The notes below the pieces were generated by a model, which did not search any database, was not told where the DNA came from, and saw only the letters and a list, made by a program, of their open reading frames with translations. Positions 1-8,726 of a stretch of 8,726 nucleotides of DNA are shown here, piece by piece. Position 1 is the first letter of the stretch. Every line of letters begins with the position of its first letter. Both the position numbers and the translations under genes were made by a program. This stretch comes from Pseudomonadota bacterium (GTDB lineage: Bacteria; Pseudomonadota; Gammaproteobacteria; Burkholderiales; Burkholderiaceae_E). The stretch is taken from positions 1-8,726 of the forward strand of contig JAEWEW010000313.1 of NCBI GenBank assembly GCA_023389175.1. The letters are read 5' to 3'.

Positions 1-654
1 CCGTACGACCCGATGAAGGACCTCGCGCCGGTCACGCTCGCCGGGATCACGCCGCTGGTCATCGTGGCCCATCCCTCGGCCGGGGTGAAGACGCTGCCGG
101 AACTGGTCGCGAAGGCGAAGGCCGAGCCGGGCAAGCTCAGCTTCGGGACGGCCGGCAACGCGAGCTCGCAGCACCTGGCCGGCGCCTGGCTCAACAGCCT
201 GACCGGCATCGACCTGCAGCATGTGCCGTACAAGGGGGCGGCCCCGGCGACCAACGACGTGCTGGGCGGCCAGATCCCCTTCGCGATCGTCGGCATGGCG
301 CCGGTGCTGCCCCACATCAAGGCCGGCAAGCTGGTGCCGGTGGCGGTCACCACGCGAGAGCGGGTGAAGTGGGCGGAGAACGTGCCGACCGCCGCCGAGA
401 CGACCGGGCTGAAGGACTTCGAGGTGCCGCACTGGATGGGCGTGTTCGCCCCCGGCGGCACGCCGCCGGCCATCGTCGCGAAGCTGCGCGACGAGATCGC
501 CGCGGTGCTCGCCACCCCGGAGTTCAAGGACCGCATGGCCAAGCTGGGCGTCGATCCGGTCGGGAACACGCCGGAGGAGTTCCGCGCCTTCCTGGTTGGC
601 GAGATGGAGAAGTTCCGCAAGATGTACGCCCTCACCGGACTGCCGCCGCAATGA
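1..654 (+). CDS. Bug/TctC-family tripartite tricarboxylate transporter substrate-binding protein, 5'-truncated by the window edge
   Basis: This is the C-terminal part (about 217 residues) of a periplasmic solute receptor of the Bug/TctC family; full-length members are usually about 320 residues. The frame is open to base 1 and begins PYDPMKDLAPVTL, the family's usual 'YDP.KD..PV' segment, so the ATG at base 13 is internal and the signal peptide lies off the window. Further family signatures are the GTAGNASSQHLAGAW segment (about residues 46-60 of the visible part), VPYKGAAPATNDVLGGQ, and the C-terminal 'APGGTPPAIVAKL' stretch. Such receptors bind small carboxylates or related acids and hand them to TctA/TctB-type permeases; many are encoded alone with unknown ligands. 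No permease is visible here. The stop overlaps the next gene's start by four bases (ATGA), which implies co-translation with the ComA-like gene. The family call is secure; the ligand is unknown. Confidence 0.93.
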   Translation, partial: PYDPMKDLAPVTLAGITPLVIVAHPSAGVKTLPELVAKAKAEPGKLSFGTAGNASSQHLAGAWLNSLTGIDLQHVPYKGAAPATNDVLGGQIPFAIVGMAPVLPHIKAGKLVPVAVTTRERVKWAENVPTAAETTGLKDFEVPHWMGVFAPGGTPPAIVAKLRDEIAAVLATPEFKDRMAKLGVDPVGNTPEEFRAFLVGEMEKFRKMYALTGLPPQ

Positions 655-1451
655 ACGCGAACGACGCCCCCTTCGGCTTCGTGCCGGTCGACGGCCGGCG
701 CAGCGTCGCCAAGCCGCGGCGCACCGGCCTCAGCATGGTGATCGACGACGGGCTGCCGCTTGGCTACGTCGAGGACATGCTGCGTACCTGCGCTGCCTAT
801 GTCGATCTCATCAAGATCAAGACCGGCACCGCCCGCCTCTACCCGCGCGAGCTGCTGGTGGGCAAGCTCGCGGCCTACAAGGCAGCCGGGGTCAAGCCGT
901 TCATCGGCGGCCAGTTCCACGAGTATGTCTTCGCGACCATGGGCGAGGCCGCGCTGCCACGCTTCTACGAGGAAGCGCTCGCCCTCGGCTTCGAGACCAT
1001 CGAGATCTCGGACAACACCGTGCCGCTCACCGACGACCAGCGCCACGCGCAGATCACCGGCGCCGTGCGGGCCGGCCTGGAGGTCTTCGGCGAGGTCGGC
1101 TCCAAGGAGACGCTGAGCAACCCGGGCCTGCTGGTCGACCAGGCCCGGATCTGTCTCGACGCGGGGGCGAGCCTCGTGCTGGTGGAGGCGGCCGAGCTGA
1201 TCGCGGACGGCAGGCTGCGCCAGGATACGCTCTCGGTCCTGCGCGAAGGGCTCTCGCCGGATCGCATGATGATCGAGCTGCCCGGCCCCTGGATCGAGGG
1301 CGTTCGCCGGTGCGACGTCGAGAGCATGAAGAAGGCGGTGATGACGGCCTTCGGACCGGATGTGAACCTCGCCAACATCGATGTCACCAGCATCTACGAT
1401 ACCGAGGCGCTGCGGATCGGGCTGGGCACCGCCGGCCCGTGGCGCAGCTGA
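651..1451 (+). CDS. ComA/phosphosulfolactate synthase-like TIM-barrel protein
   Basis: This 266-residue protein matches the ComA family along most of its length. The family enzyme joins sulfite to phosphoenolpyruvate to give (2R)-phospho-3-sulfolactate, the first step of coenzyme M or sulfolactate synthesis. Recognisable blocks, in order: GLSMVIDDGLP (about residues 26-36), YVDLIKIKTGTA, FIGGQFHEY, ETIEISDNTVPL, VFGEVGSKE, SLVLVEAAELI, MIELPGPW, and the C-terminal VNLANIDVTSI...LRIGL. I chose ATG 651 because it lies in the ATGA overlap with the receptor gene; the frame is open further upstream (ATG 369), but that stretch only repeats the receptor gene in another frame. There is no clear Shine-Dalgarno sequence, consistent with translational coupling. 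One oddity: the loop that I remember as 'EGRESG' in archaeal ComA reads EAAELIADG here, closer to plant HSA32-like relatives. Substrate and reaction may therefore differ. The family is confident; phosphosulfolactate synthase activity is not. Confidence 0.85.
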   Translation: MNANDAPFGFVPVDGRRSVAKPRRTGLSMVIDDGLPLGYVEDMLRTCAAYVDLIKIKTGTARLYPRELLVGKLAAYKAAGVKPFIGGQFHEYVFATMGEAALPRFYEEALALGFETIEISDNTVPLTDDQRHAQITGAVRAGLEVFGEVGSKETLSNPGLLVDQARICLDAGASLVLVEAAELIADGRLRQDTLSVLREGLSPDRMMIELPGPWIEGVRRCDVESMKKAVMTAFGPDVNLANIDVTSIYDTEALRIGLGTAGPWRS

Positions 1452-1496
1452 CGGACCGGCGCTCGCCGCGGCCGTGCTGACCGGGTAGCGGCAGAA

Positions 1497-1524
1497 GCGC
1501 GCCCCCGGGCGGGGGGAGGCGCGC
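1497..1524 (+). terminator. GC-rich hairpin downstream of the ComA-like gene
   Basis: A 7-bp perfect inverted repeat, GCGCGCC (1497-1503) with GGCGCGC (1518-1524), can be extended inwards by CCC/GGG across a bulged A. It starts 45 bases after the ComA-like stop codon. No T-tract follows, so it is either a weak or atypical terminator or an mRNA-stabilising hairpin. In DNA this rich in GC some such repeats arise by chance. Confidence 0.35.
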
Positions 1525-1547
1525 GGGAATCGATCGGGGCGCGGCTC

Positions 1548-1564
1548 GGGGCGGGTGCCGCCCC
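1548..1564 (+). terminator. Perfect GC hairpin just before the sensor kinase
   Basis: GGGGCGG (1548-1554), a 3-base loop GTG, and CCGCCCC (1558-1564) form a perfect 7-bp all-GC stem followed by TT. It ends ten bases before the ATG at 1575, where a ribosome binding site for that codon would have to be. It could end transcription from the receptor/ComA-like operon or block use of the ATG. It is one of two stems in the gap 1452-1631; I see no convincing -35/-10 pair in that gap, only an isolated TATCAT at 1571-1576. Confidence 0.35.
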
Positions 1565-1619
1565 TTCGCATATCATGAGTCACCGCGGCTCGGCCGCTGC
1601 CCGTCGCTCCAGAGCACTC

Positions 1620-1631
1620 GGAGAAACCCCC

Positions 1632-1634
<3 letters not shown>
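1620..1634 (+). promoter_or_regulatory. Shine-Dalgarno sequence and TTG that favour a shorter sensor kinase
   Basis: GGAGA (1620-1624) lies seven bases before an in-frame TTG (1632-1634). This is well spaced for a ribosome binding site. The upstream ATG (1575) has no purine-rich site and sits directly behind a stable hairpin. The site decides the start I report for the kinase. Confidence 0.5.
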
Positions 1635-4439
<2,805 letters not shown>

Positions 4440-4446
4440 CGGCGGG

Positions 4447-5058
4447 TCAGCGATAGGCCGCCGGGTCGCCGTCGAACAGCCCGGGATCGCGGCCCATCCG
4501 CGCCCCCTCCGCCTGCAGCATGCGCAGCTTGGTGGCGACGCCGCCGCCCGCGGAGAAGCCGCCCGAGCGGCTGCCGCTTGCCAGCACGCGATGGCACGGG
4601 ATCACCGGCGCGAACGGATTGCGCCCGAGCGCCTGGCCGACCGCGCGTGCCGCGCCGGGATCGCCGAGGCGGTTCGCGACCTCGCCGTAGGTCAACGTCC
4701 GGCCGAGCGGTATGTCCCGCACCAGCTCGTAGACTCTCTGATGGAAAGCGGGTACGCGGGTCAGGTCGAGCGGCAGGTCGCGCAGGTCATCCGGCTCGCC
4801 GCTCAGCATGGCGGCGATGCGATCGATCGCCTCGCGGACGTACGCGGGGGTGCGGCCGATGTCGACTGGCGGCAGCGCGGGATGCAGGCGCCGCATGCGG
4901 GCCCGAGTCGCCTGCTCGCTGCCCTCCGGCAGCAGCACGCCGACCAGCGCATCACCATCCCAGGCGATGCCGCAATGGCCGATCGCCGTCTCGAAGACGG
5001 CGTGCCCCGGCGTCGCTTCCGCGGCGCCGGCCGCCTGATCGCATCGGTCCTTCGCCAT
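4447..5058 (-). CDS. ogt: Methylated-DNA--[protein]-cysteine S-methyltransferase (O6-alkylguanine repair)
   Basis: This 203-residue protein is a single-use DNA repair enzyme that transfers alkyl groups from O6-alkylguanine in DNA to its own cysteine. The active-site motif IPCHRV is present with acceptor C155. Before it lies the DNA-binding helix-turn-helix region TLTYGEVANRLGDPGAARAVGQALGRNP (given here in two overlapping parts: TLTYGEVANRLG and PGAARAVGQALGRNP), with R138 in the place of the family's arginine finger. After it come GGFSAGGGVATKLRM and LQAEG, the usual C-terminal signature. The N-terminal ribonuclease-H-like domain covers about residues 18-95. There is no AdaA-type zinc/regulatory domain, so it is the Ogt type and not full-length Ada. 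It is convergent with the kinase (7-base gap) and divergent from the sauS-like gene; nothing ties it functionally to either. The start ATG at 5058 has only weak purine signal before it. Confidence 0.95.
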   Translation of the reverse strand: MAKDRCDQAAGAAEATPGHAVFETAIGHCGIAWDGDALVGVLLPEGSEQATRARMRRLHPALPPVDIGRTPAYVREAIDRIAAMLSGEPDDLRDLPLDLTRVPAFHQRVYELVRDIPLGRTLTYGEVANRLGDPGAARAVGQALGRNPFAPVIPCHRVLASGSRSGGFSAGGGVATKLRMLQAEGARMGRDPGLFDGDPAAYR

Positions 5059-5110
5059 CGCTTTGGCATGTTACAGTGTTCGCGAACGACCGGCGGGACG
5101 CATCCATCGA
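5059..5110. promoter_or_regulatory. Divergent promoter region with a 10-base palindrome
   Basis: This 52-base gap between ogt (leftward) and the sauS-like gene (rightward) must hold at least part of both promoters. It contains GTTCGCGAAC (5078-5087), a perfect palindrome that could be a repressor or activator half-site pair. A TGTAAC on the minus strand (5075-5070) is a possible, weak -10 for ogt. I find no clear -35/-10 pair for the rightward operon. The extent depends on the start chosen for the aldehyde dehydrogenase. Confidence 0.35.
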
Positions 5111-6550
5111 GTGGAAAGAACCGACGCAGCAGGTAGCGAAGATCGCGCGGACGCGACGGTGGCCGCCATGGTGGCAGAGTTGGTCGCGCGGGCGCGGGTC
5201 GCGCAGCGGATCGCCGAAGGCTTCGACCAGGCCCAGGCGCGGGAGCTTGCGCTCGCTGCCGGCTGGGCGATCCTCCAGCCCGATCGCAACCGGTCGCTTG
5301 CCGAGCGCGCCGTCAGCGACACCGGCATCGGCGACGTCGAGGACAAGGTCCGCAAGAACCACCGCAAGACGCTCGGCCTCCTGCGGGACCTGAAGAGCGC
5401 CCGGACGGTCGGCGTGATCGCGGAGGACGCGGCCACCGGCATCATCGAGATCGCGCGGCCGGTCGGCGTGGTGTGCGCCGTCACCCCGTCCACCAACCCG
5501 GCCGCCACGCCGGCCAACAAGATCATCAACGCGCTCGCGGCGCGCAACGCGGTCATCGTCGCGCCAAGCCCCAAGGGCTGGAGCACCTGCGACCTGCTCC
5601 TGCGCTATGTTCACGAGCAGCTCCGGCGCATCGGCGCGCCGGTCGACCTGGTGCAGATGCTGCCGGCTCCGGTCTCCAAGCAATCCACGCTGGAGCTGAT
5701 GCGCCAGTGCGACCTGGTCGTCGCCACCGGCTCGCAGGCCAACGTGCGCGCGGCCTACCGCAGCGGCACGCCGGCGTTCGGCGTCGGTGCCGGCAATGTC
5801 GCGAGCATCGTCGACGAGACCGCGGACATCGCCGCTGCCGCGCGCCTCATCGCCGCCTCCAAGACCTTCGACCATGCAACCAGCTGCTCCTCGGAGAACA
5901 GCGTGGTGGTGGTGGAGGCCGTGCATGACCGCGTCGTCGCCGCCCTGCGCGCCGAGGGCGGCGTGCTGATCGATGCGGACCGCAAGCCCAGGCTGCAGGC
6001 GGTGATGTGGCCTGACGGCAGGCTGTCGCCCCGCGTGATCGGCCAGCCGGCGGCGGCGATCGCCGCGCTCGCCGGCTTCGACGACCTGGCTGCAGCCAGG
6101 CCTTTGATGCTGCTGGTGCCGGAGAGCGGCACCGGACCGGAGCATCCGTTCTCCGGCGAGAAGCTCTCGCCGGTGCTTGCGCTCTACCGCGCACGCGACT
6201 TCATCCACGCCTGCGAGATCGTCGACGCCATCTACCGCTACCAGGGCGCGGGACATTCGGTCAGCCTGCACAGCCGGCTGCCGGAACGGGCGCTGCATCT
6301 CGGCCTCACCGCGCCGGTGTCGCGGGTGATCGTCGACCAGGCCCACTGCTTCGCCACCGGCGGCAGCTTCGACAACGGCCTGCCCTTCTCGCTTTCCATG
6401 GGATGCGGCACCTGGGGGCGCAACAACTTCAGCGACAACCTGAACGTGCGCCACTACCTGAACATCACCCGCATCTCGCGTCCCATCCCGGAACAAGTGC
6501 CGTCGGAGGCCTCGCTGTTCGGCGACTTCTTCGCGCGCCATGGCCGTTGA
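5111..6550 (+). CDS. sauS: CoA-acylating aldehyde dehydrogenase, SauS-like (sulfoacetaldehyde dehydrogenase, acylating)
   Basis: The 479-residue protein belongs to the acylating branch of the aldehyde dehydrogenase superfamily (EutE/PduP/AdhE N-terminal domain relatives), which interconvert an aldehyde and its acyl-CoA with NAD(P). Visible blocks: KNHRKTLGLLRDL (about residues 82-94), the nucleotide-binding region VTPSTNPAATPANKIINAL (about 124-142), VAPSPKG, VVATGSQANVRAAY, GVGAGNVASIVDE, and the catalytic cysteine in ATSCSSENS (C259, codon at 5885). The C-terminal part (CFATGGSFDNGLPFS...GTWGRNN) matches what I remember of SauS. SauS reduces sulfoacetyl-CoA to sulfoacetaldehyde. The downstream acyl-CoA ligase overlaps by 11 bases, the same pairing as sauS-sauT. 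Starts are uncertain: TTG 5063 lies five bases from the ogt start and leaves no promoter room, GTG 5111 is chosen, and ATG 5168 (460 residues) is possible; none has a good ribosome binding site. The broad family is certain; the sulfo-substrate is a good inference. Confidence 0.8.
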   Translation: MERTDAAGSEDRADATVAAMVAELVARARVAQRIAEGFDQAQARELALAAGWAILQPDRNRSLAERAVSDTGIGDVEDKVRKNHRKTLGLLRDLKSARTVGVIAEDAATGIIEIARPVGVVCAVTPSTNPAATPANKIINALAARNAVIVAPSPKGWSTCDLLLRYVHEQLRRIGAPVDLVQMLPAPVSKQSTLELMRQCDLVVATGSQANVRAAYRSGTPAFGVGAGNVASIVDETADIAAAARLIAASKTFDHATSCSSENSVVVVEAVHDRVVAALRAEGGVLIDADRKPRLQAVMWPDGRLSPRVIGQPAAAIAALAGFDDLAAARPLMLLVPESGTGPEHPFSGEKLSPVLALYRARDFIHACEIVDAIYRYQGAGHSVSLHSRLPERALHLGLTAPVSRVIVDQAHCFATGGSFDNGLPFSLSMGCGTWGRNNFSDNLNVRHYLNITRISRPIPEQVPSEASLFGDFFARHGR

Positions 6551-8114
6551 TGCCGCGCCCGACGGGACGGCACCTCGGTCGGACGCCGCCGCCACGATCC
6601 GGGCGCTGATCGACGCCCAGGCCGCGGCCCGCCCGGACGCGACCTATGCCATCGGCACCAGGGACGGCCTGGCGCTCAGCCACGGCGAGCTCGCCGCGCG
6701 TTGCCGCGAGCTCGGCGCCCTCCTGCGCGGCCTCGGCTCGACGCCCGGCGACCATGTCTCGGTGGTGATGCCGAACGGCGTCGGCACGCTGGTGGTGCTC
6801 CTGGGCGCTTTGTACGGCGGCTGGTGCGTCAACCCGGTCAACCTGCTCTCGCAGCCGGACCAGATGCGCTACGTGCTGGACCATGCCGACGCGCGGGTGG
6901 TCGCGGTCTCGCCGGACTGGGCGGAGCGGGTCCGGGCCATGGTGTCCGACAGCGATCGCGAGATCACCGTGCTGGTTCTGGACCCGGATTCGCTCGACTG
7001 GCTGGATGCCGGCGTGGCCTGCGGCGGCTTCGGGCGCAATGTCGACCTGCCTGTGCCGTCGGCCGATTCGCTCGGGCTGCTGATGTACACCTCCGGCACC
7101 ACCGGCCGCCCGAAAGGCGTCATGCTGAGCCAGTCGAACCTCGCGGCCAACGCACGGGCGATCAGCGCCGAGCATGCCCTGGGGCCGTCCGACCGGGTGC
7201 TCGCGGTGCTGCCGCTCTATCACATCAACGCATTCGCGGTGACCATGCTTGCCCCGCTCGCGCATGGCGGCAGCCTGGTGATGCCGCCGCGCTTCTCCGC
7301 CTCGACCTTCTGGGAAACCGCGATCCGCTACGGCTGCACCTGGATCAACGTGGTGCCGACGATCATCGCCTTCCTGCTCGAGGGTCCGGCGCCGGATCCG
7401 GAGTCGCTCGCGCGCATCCGCTTCTGCCGGTCGGCATCCGCCGCGCTGGCGCCCGAGCATCACCGGGCGTTCGAACGCCGCTTCGGCATCGGCATCATCG
7501 AGACCATGGGCCTCACCGAGACCGTGGCGCCGGTGTTCTCCAATCCGCTGGATCCTCGGCAGCGCCGCATCGGCTCGGTCGGTCGAGCGAGCGGCTGCGA
7601 AGCCCGGATCGCGGACCCGGAGGGGCGGTCGCTCGCCGATGGCGAGACCGGCGAGATCCTGGTGCGCGGCCCGCAGGTGATGCAGGGGTACTACAAGAAC
7701 GAGGAGGCCACCCGTGCCAGCTTCCATCCGGGCGGATGGCTTCGCACCGGCGACCTCGGCCATCGCGATGCCGACGGCTTCTTCCATGTGACCGGCCGCA
7801 TCAAGGAGCTGATCATCAAGGGCGGCGAGAACATCGCGCCGCGCGAGATCGACGAAGCGCTGCTCGGGCATCCGGCGATCCTCGAGGCGGCCGCGGTCGG
7901 CATCCCCGATCCGCACTACGGCCAGGAGATCATGGCCTGCGTTGTGCTGCGCCCCGAGGCACGCTGCAGCGAGACGGAGCTGCGGGACTTCTGCGAGCAG
8001 TCGCTTGGACGCTACAAGACGCCGCGCATCATCCGATTCGTGGAGGACCTGCCGCGGGGCCCCTCGGGCAAGGTGCAGCGGCTGAAGCTGCTGGAGCTGG
8101 TCAAGTCCGCCTGA
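6540..8114 (+). CDS. sauT: AMP-forming acyl-CoA ligase, SauT-like (candidate sulfoacetate--CoA ligase)
   Basis: This 524-residue cytoplasmic enzyme of the ANL (acyl-/aryl-CoA synthetase) superfamily activates a carboxylic acid with ATP to the acyl-adenylate and then the CoA thioester. All core motifs are intact: P-loop YTSGTTGRPKG (183-193), MGLTET (323-328), TGDLG (403-407), the hinge GRIKELIIKGGENI (419-432), and PSGKVQR with the adenylation lysine K511. Its length is usual for the family. It begins 11 bases inside the upstream aldehyde dehydrogenase gene, without its own ribosome binding site, so the two are very likely translated together. Together they would convert acid to acyl-CoA to aldehyde, as SauT and SauS do with sulfoacetate. 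Sequence alone does not fix the substrate in this superfamily, so another short acid remains possible; the sauT name rests mainly on the neighbour. Confidence 0.75.
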   Translation: MAVDAAPDGTAPRSDAAATIRALIDAQAAARPDATYAIGTRDGLALSHGELAARCRELGALLRGLGSTPGDHVSVVMPNGVGTLVVLLGALYGGWCVNPVNLLSQPDQMRYVLDHADARVVAVSPDWAERVRAMVSDSDREITVLVLDPDSLDWLDAGVACGGFGRNVDLPVPSADSLGLLMYTSGTTGRPKGVMLSQSNLAANARAISAEHALGPSDRVLAVLPLYHINAFAVTMLAPLAHGGSLVMPPRFSASTFWETAIRYGCTWINVVPTIIAFLLEGPAPDPESLARIRFCRSASAALAPEHHRAFERRFGIGIIETMGLTETVAPVFSNPLDPRQRRIGSVGRASGCEARIADPEGRSLADGETGEILVRGPQVMQGYYKNEEATRASFHPGGWLRTGDLGHRDADGFFHVTGRIKELIIKGGENIAPREIDEALLGHPAILEAAAVGIPDPHYGQEIMACVVLRPEARCSETELRDFCEQSLGRYKTPRIIRFVEDLPRGPSGKVQRLKLLELVKSA

Positions 8115-8125
8115 ATCCTTGATTA

Positions 8126-8155
8126 CGGTGCACTGACTCAGCAAGCAGTGCGCCG
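8126..8155. terminator. Hairpin terminator, probably bidirectional, between the sauT-like gene and birA
   Basis: CGGTGCACTG (8126-8135) pairs with CAGTGCGCCG (8146-8155) over ten base pairs (nine Watson-Crick, one G-T), with a 10-base loop. It begins 12 bases after the ligase stop and ends 18 bases from the birA stop, exactly where two convergent genes need a terminator. No clear T-run follows on the plus strand; on the minus strand the next bases are AT-rich (TAATCAAGG). Confidence 0.6.
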
Positions 8156-8172
8156 ATCGACGCCCGCCGCAG

Positions 8173-8726
8173 CTACAGTGGGCGCACGCTCACTTCCTCC
8201 GCCAGCACCCGCTCGCGCACTCCGGGCCGCCCCTTCGGCTCGACCAGCAGGGCGCCGTCCCGATCGACGCCGCAGGCGATCGCATGGCGCTCGCCGCCGT
8301 CATGATGAATCACGATGGGACGGCCTGCGAGCAGGTCCCGCTCGCGCCATTCGGCCATGAACGGCTCGAAGCCGTGGACCAGCAGCCGGTCGGTTGCCGC
8401 GAGCAGCGCCTCGCCGATCGCCAGCGAAAGGCCGGTCGGGTCGGGCGGGTCGCGATCCTCGAACAGGCCGGCGACCGGCTGCGTCAGCGCCTCCGCCGCC
8501 GGCGGTCGCTTCAGGTTGAGACCGCAGCCGACCACGATCCGGGTGAGCGTGCCGCGGCCGCGCGCTTCGCAGAGGATGCCGCCTGCCTTGCCGTGGGCGA
8601 GATGCAGATCGTTCGGCCACTTGAGGCGCAGGCCGGCGATTCCCGCAGCGCCCAGCGCCTGTGCGACCGCGAGTCCCGCCACCAGCGACAGGCCGCCGAG
8701 CCGCGCGGCACCTTCCACTTCCCGTG
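8173..8726 (-). CDS. birA: Biotin--[acetyl-CoA-carboxylase] ligase, N-terminal part beyond the window edge
   Basis: About 184 C-terminal residues of biotin protein ligase are visible; the enzyme makes biotinyl-AMP and attaches biotin to the carboxyl-carrier lysine of acetyl-CoA carboxylase and similar enzymes. The biotin-binding signature LKWPNDLHL is followed by GKAGGILCE, whose lysine corresponds to the biotin-contacting K183 of E. coli BirA, and by IVVGCGLNL. The last ~55 residues (RDLLAGRPIVI...EEVSVRPL) form the small SH3-like C-terminal domain. The frame stays open to base 8726, and the GTG at 8718 is internal because the family's GRGRxGR motif, which precedes this region, is not yet seen. 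Whether there is an N-terminal DNA-binding domain cannot be judged. It is transcribed towards the sauT-like gene, from which a hairpin separates it. Confidence 0.93.
   Translation of the reverse strand, partial: REVEGAARLGGLSLVAGLAVAQALGAAGIAGLRLKWPNDLHLAHGKAGGILCEARGRGTLTRIVVGCGLNLKRPPAAEALTQPVAGLFEDRDPPDPTGLSLAIGEALLAATDRLLVHGFEPFMAEWRERDLLAGRPIVIHHDGGERHAIACGVDRDGALLVEPKGRPGVRERVLAEEVSVRPL

Noticed and set aside
369..650. Upstream extension of the ComA-like frame from ATG 369
   Set aside because: The extra 94 residues are Arg/Gly-rich out-of-frame translation of the receptor gene. ComA family proteins begin near the ATG at 651.
1394..1576. 60-codon minus-strand frame covering the gap before the kinase
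   Set aside because: Low-complexity Ala/Pro/Arg sequence over GC hairpins, partly antisense to the ComA-like gene; no ribosome binding site or homology that I recognise.
4952..6595. 547-codon open frame on the minus strand opposite the SauS-like gene
   Set aside because: It lies antisense to a clear aldehyde dehydrogenase, has Arg/His/Gly/Ala-rich low-information composition and no recognisable motif. Long antisense frames are expected at this GC content.
6465..8144. 559-codon open frame on the minus strand opposite the SauT-like gene
   Set aside because: The frame mirrors the codons of an intact acyl-CoA ligase, shows no domain of its own, and even runs through the hairpin region; it is a GC-driven shadow.
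8148..8360. 70-codon plus-strand frame after the sauT-like gene
   Set aside because: It overlaps the conserved C-terminal domain of birA on the other strand, starts inside the terminator hairpin, and is Arg/Pro/Ala-rich noise.

Overview
The window is high-GC DNA (roughly 70% by eye) packed with genes and reads as a bacterial chromosome. The periplasmic Bug/TctC receptor, the hybrid kinase with a KdpD-like membrane domain, and the BirA, Ogt and acylating aldehyde dehydrogenase types suggest a metabolically versatile proteobacterium. My guess is an alphaproteobacterium (Rhodospirillales/Acetobacteraceae-like), but this rests on general character and not on a marker gene. The strong GC bias keeps many antisense and out-of-frame reading frames open. 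I treat these as shadows.

Layout, left to right. (1) Bases 1-654 hold the 3' two-thirds of a Bug/TctC-family solute receptor. Its stop codon overlaps by four bases (ATGA) the start of (2) a ComA/phosphosulfolactate synthase-like TIM-barrel gene at 651-1451. (3) A 180-base gap carries two GC-rich hairpins and leads into (4) a large membrane-bound hybrid sensor kinase (DUF4118-PAS-GAF-PAS-HisKA-HATPase-REC) ending at 4439. (5) It converges, with a 7-base gap, on an Ogt-type O6-methylguanine-DNA methyltransferase on the minus strand (4447-5058). (6) A short divergent region containing a perfect 10-base palindrome separates ogt from (7) a SauS-like CoA-acylating aldehyde dehydrogenase, which overlaps by 11 bases (8) a SauT-like AMP-forming acyl-CoA ligase ending at 8114. 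(9) A 10-bp hairpin at 8126-8155 lies between this operon and (10) the 3' part of birA, which runs leftward from the right edge.

The most interesting content is metabolic. The pair at 5111-8114 resembles sauS-sauT, which in Cupriavidus necator turn sulfoacetate into sulfoacetyl-CoA and then sulfoacetaldehyde. The ComA family makes phosphosulfolactate, the entry to a route that can also arrive at sulfoacetaldehyde. Both modules could therefore belong to C2/C3 sulfonate metabolism, with the Bug protein as a possible receptor for a small organic acid or sulfonate. The link is inference: no xsc, pta, comB/C/D/E-type or sulfonate-transport permease gene lies in the window, and two apparently unrelated genes separate the modules. 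The ComA-like protein also appears to lack a loop I remember from authentic phosphosulfolactate synthases. Ogt and BirA look like housekeeping genes.
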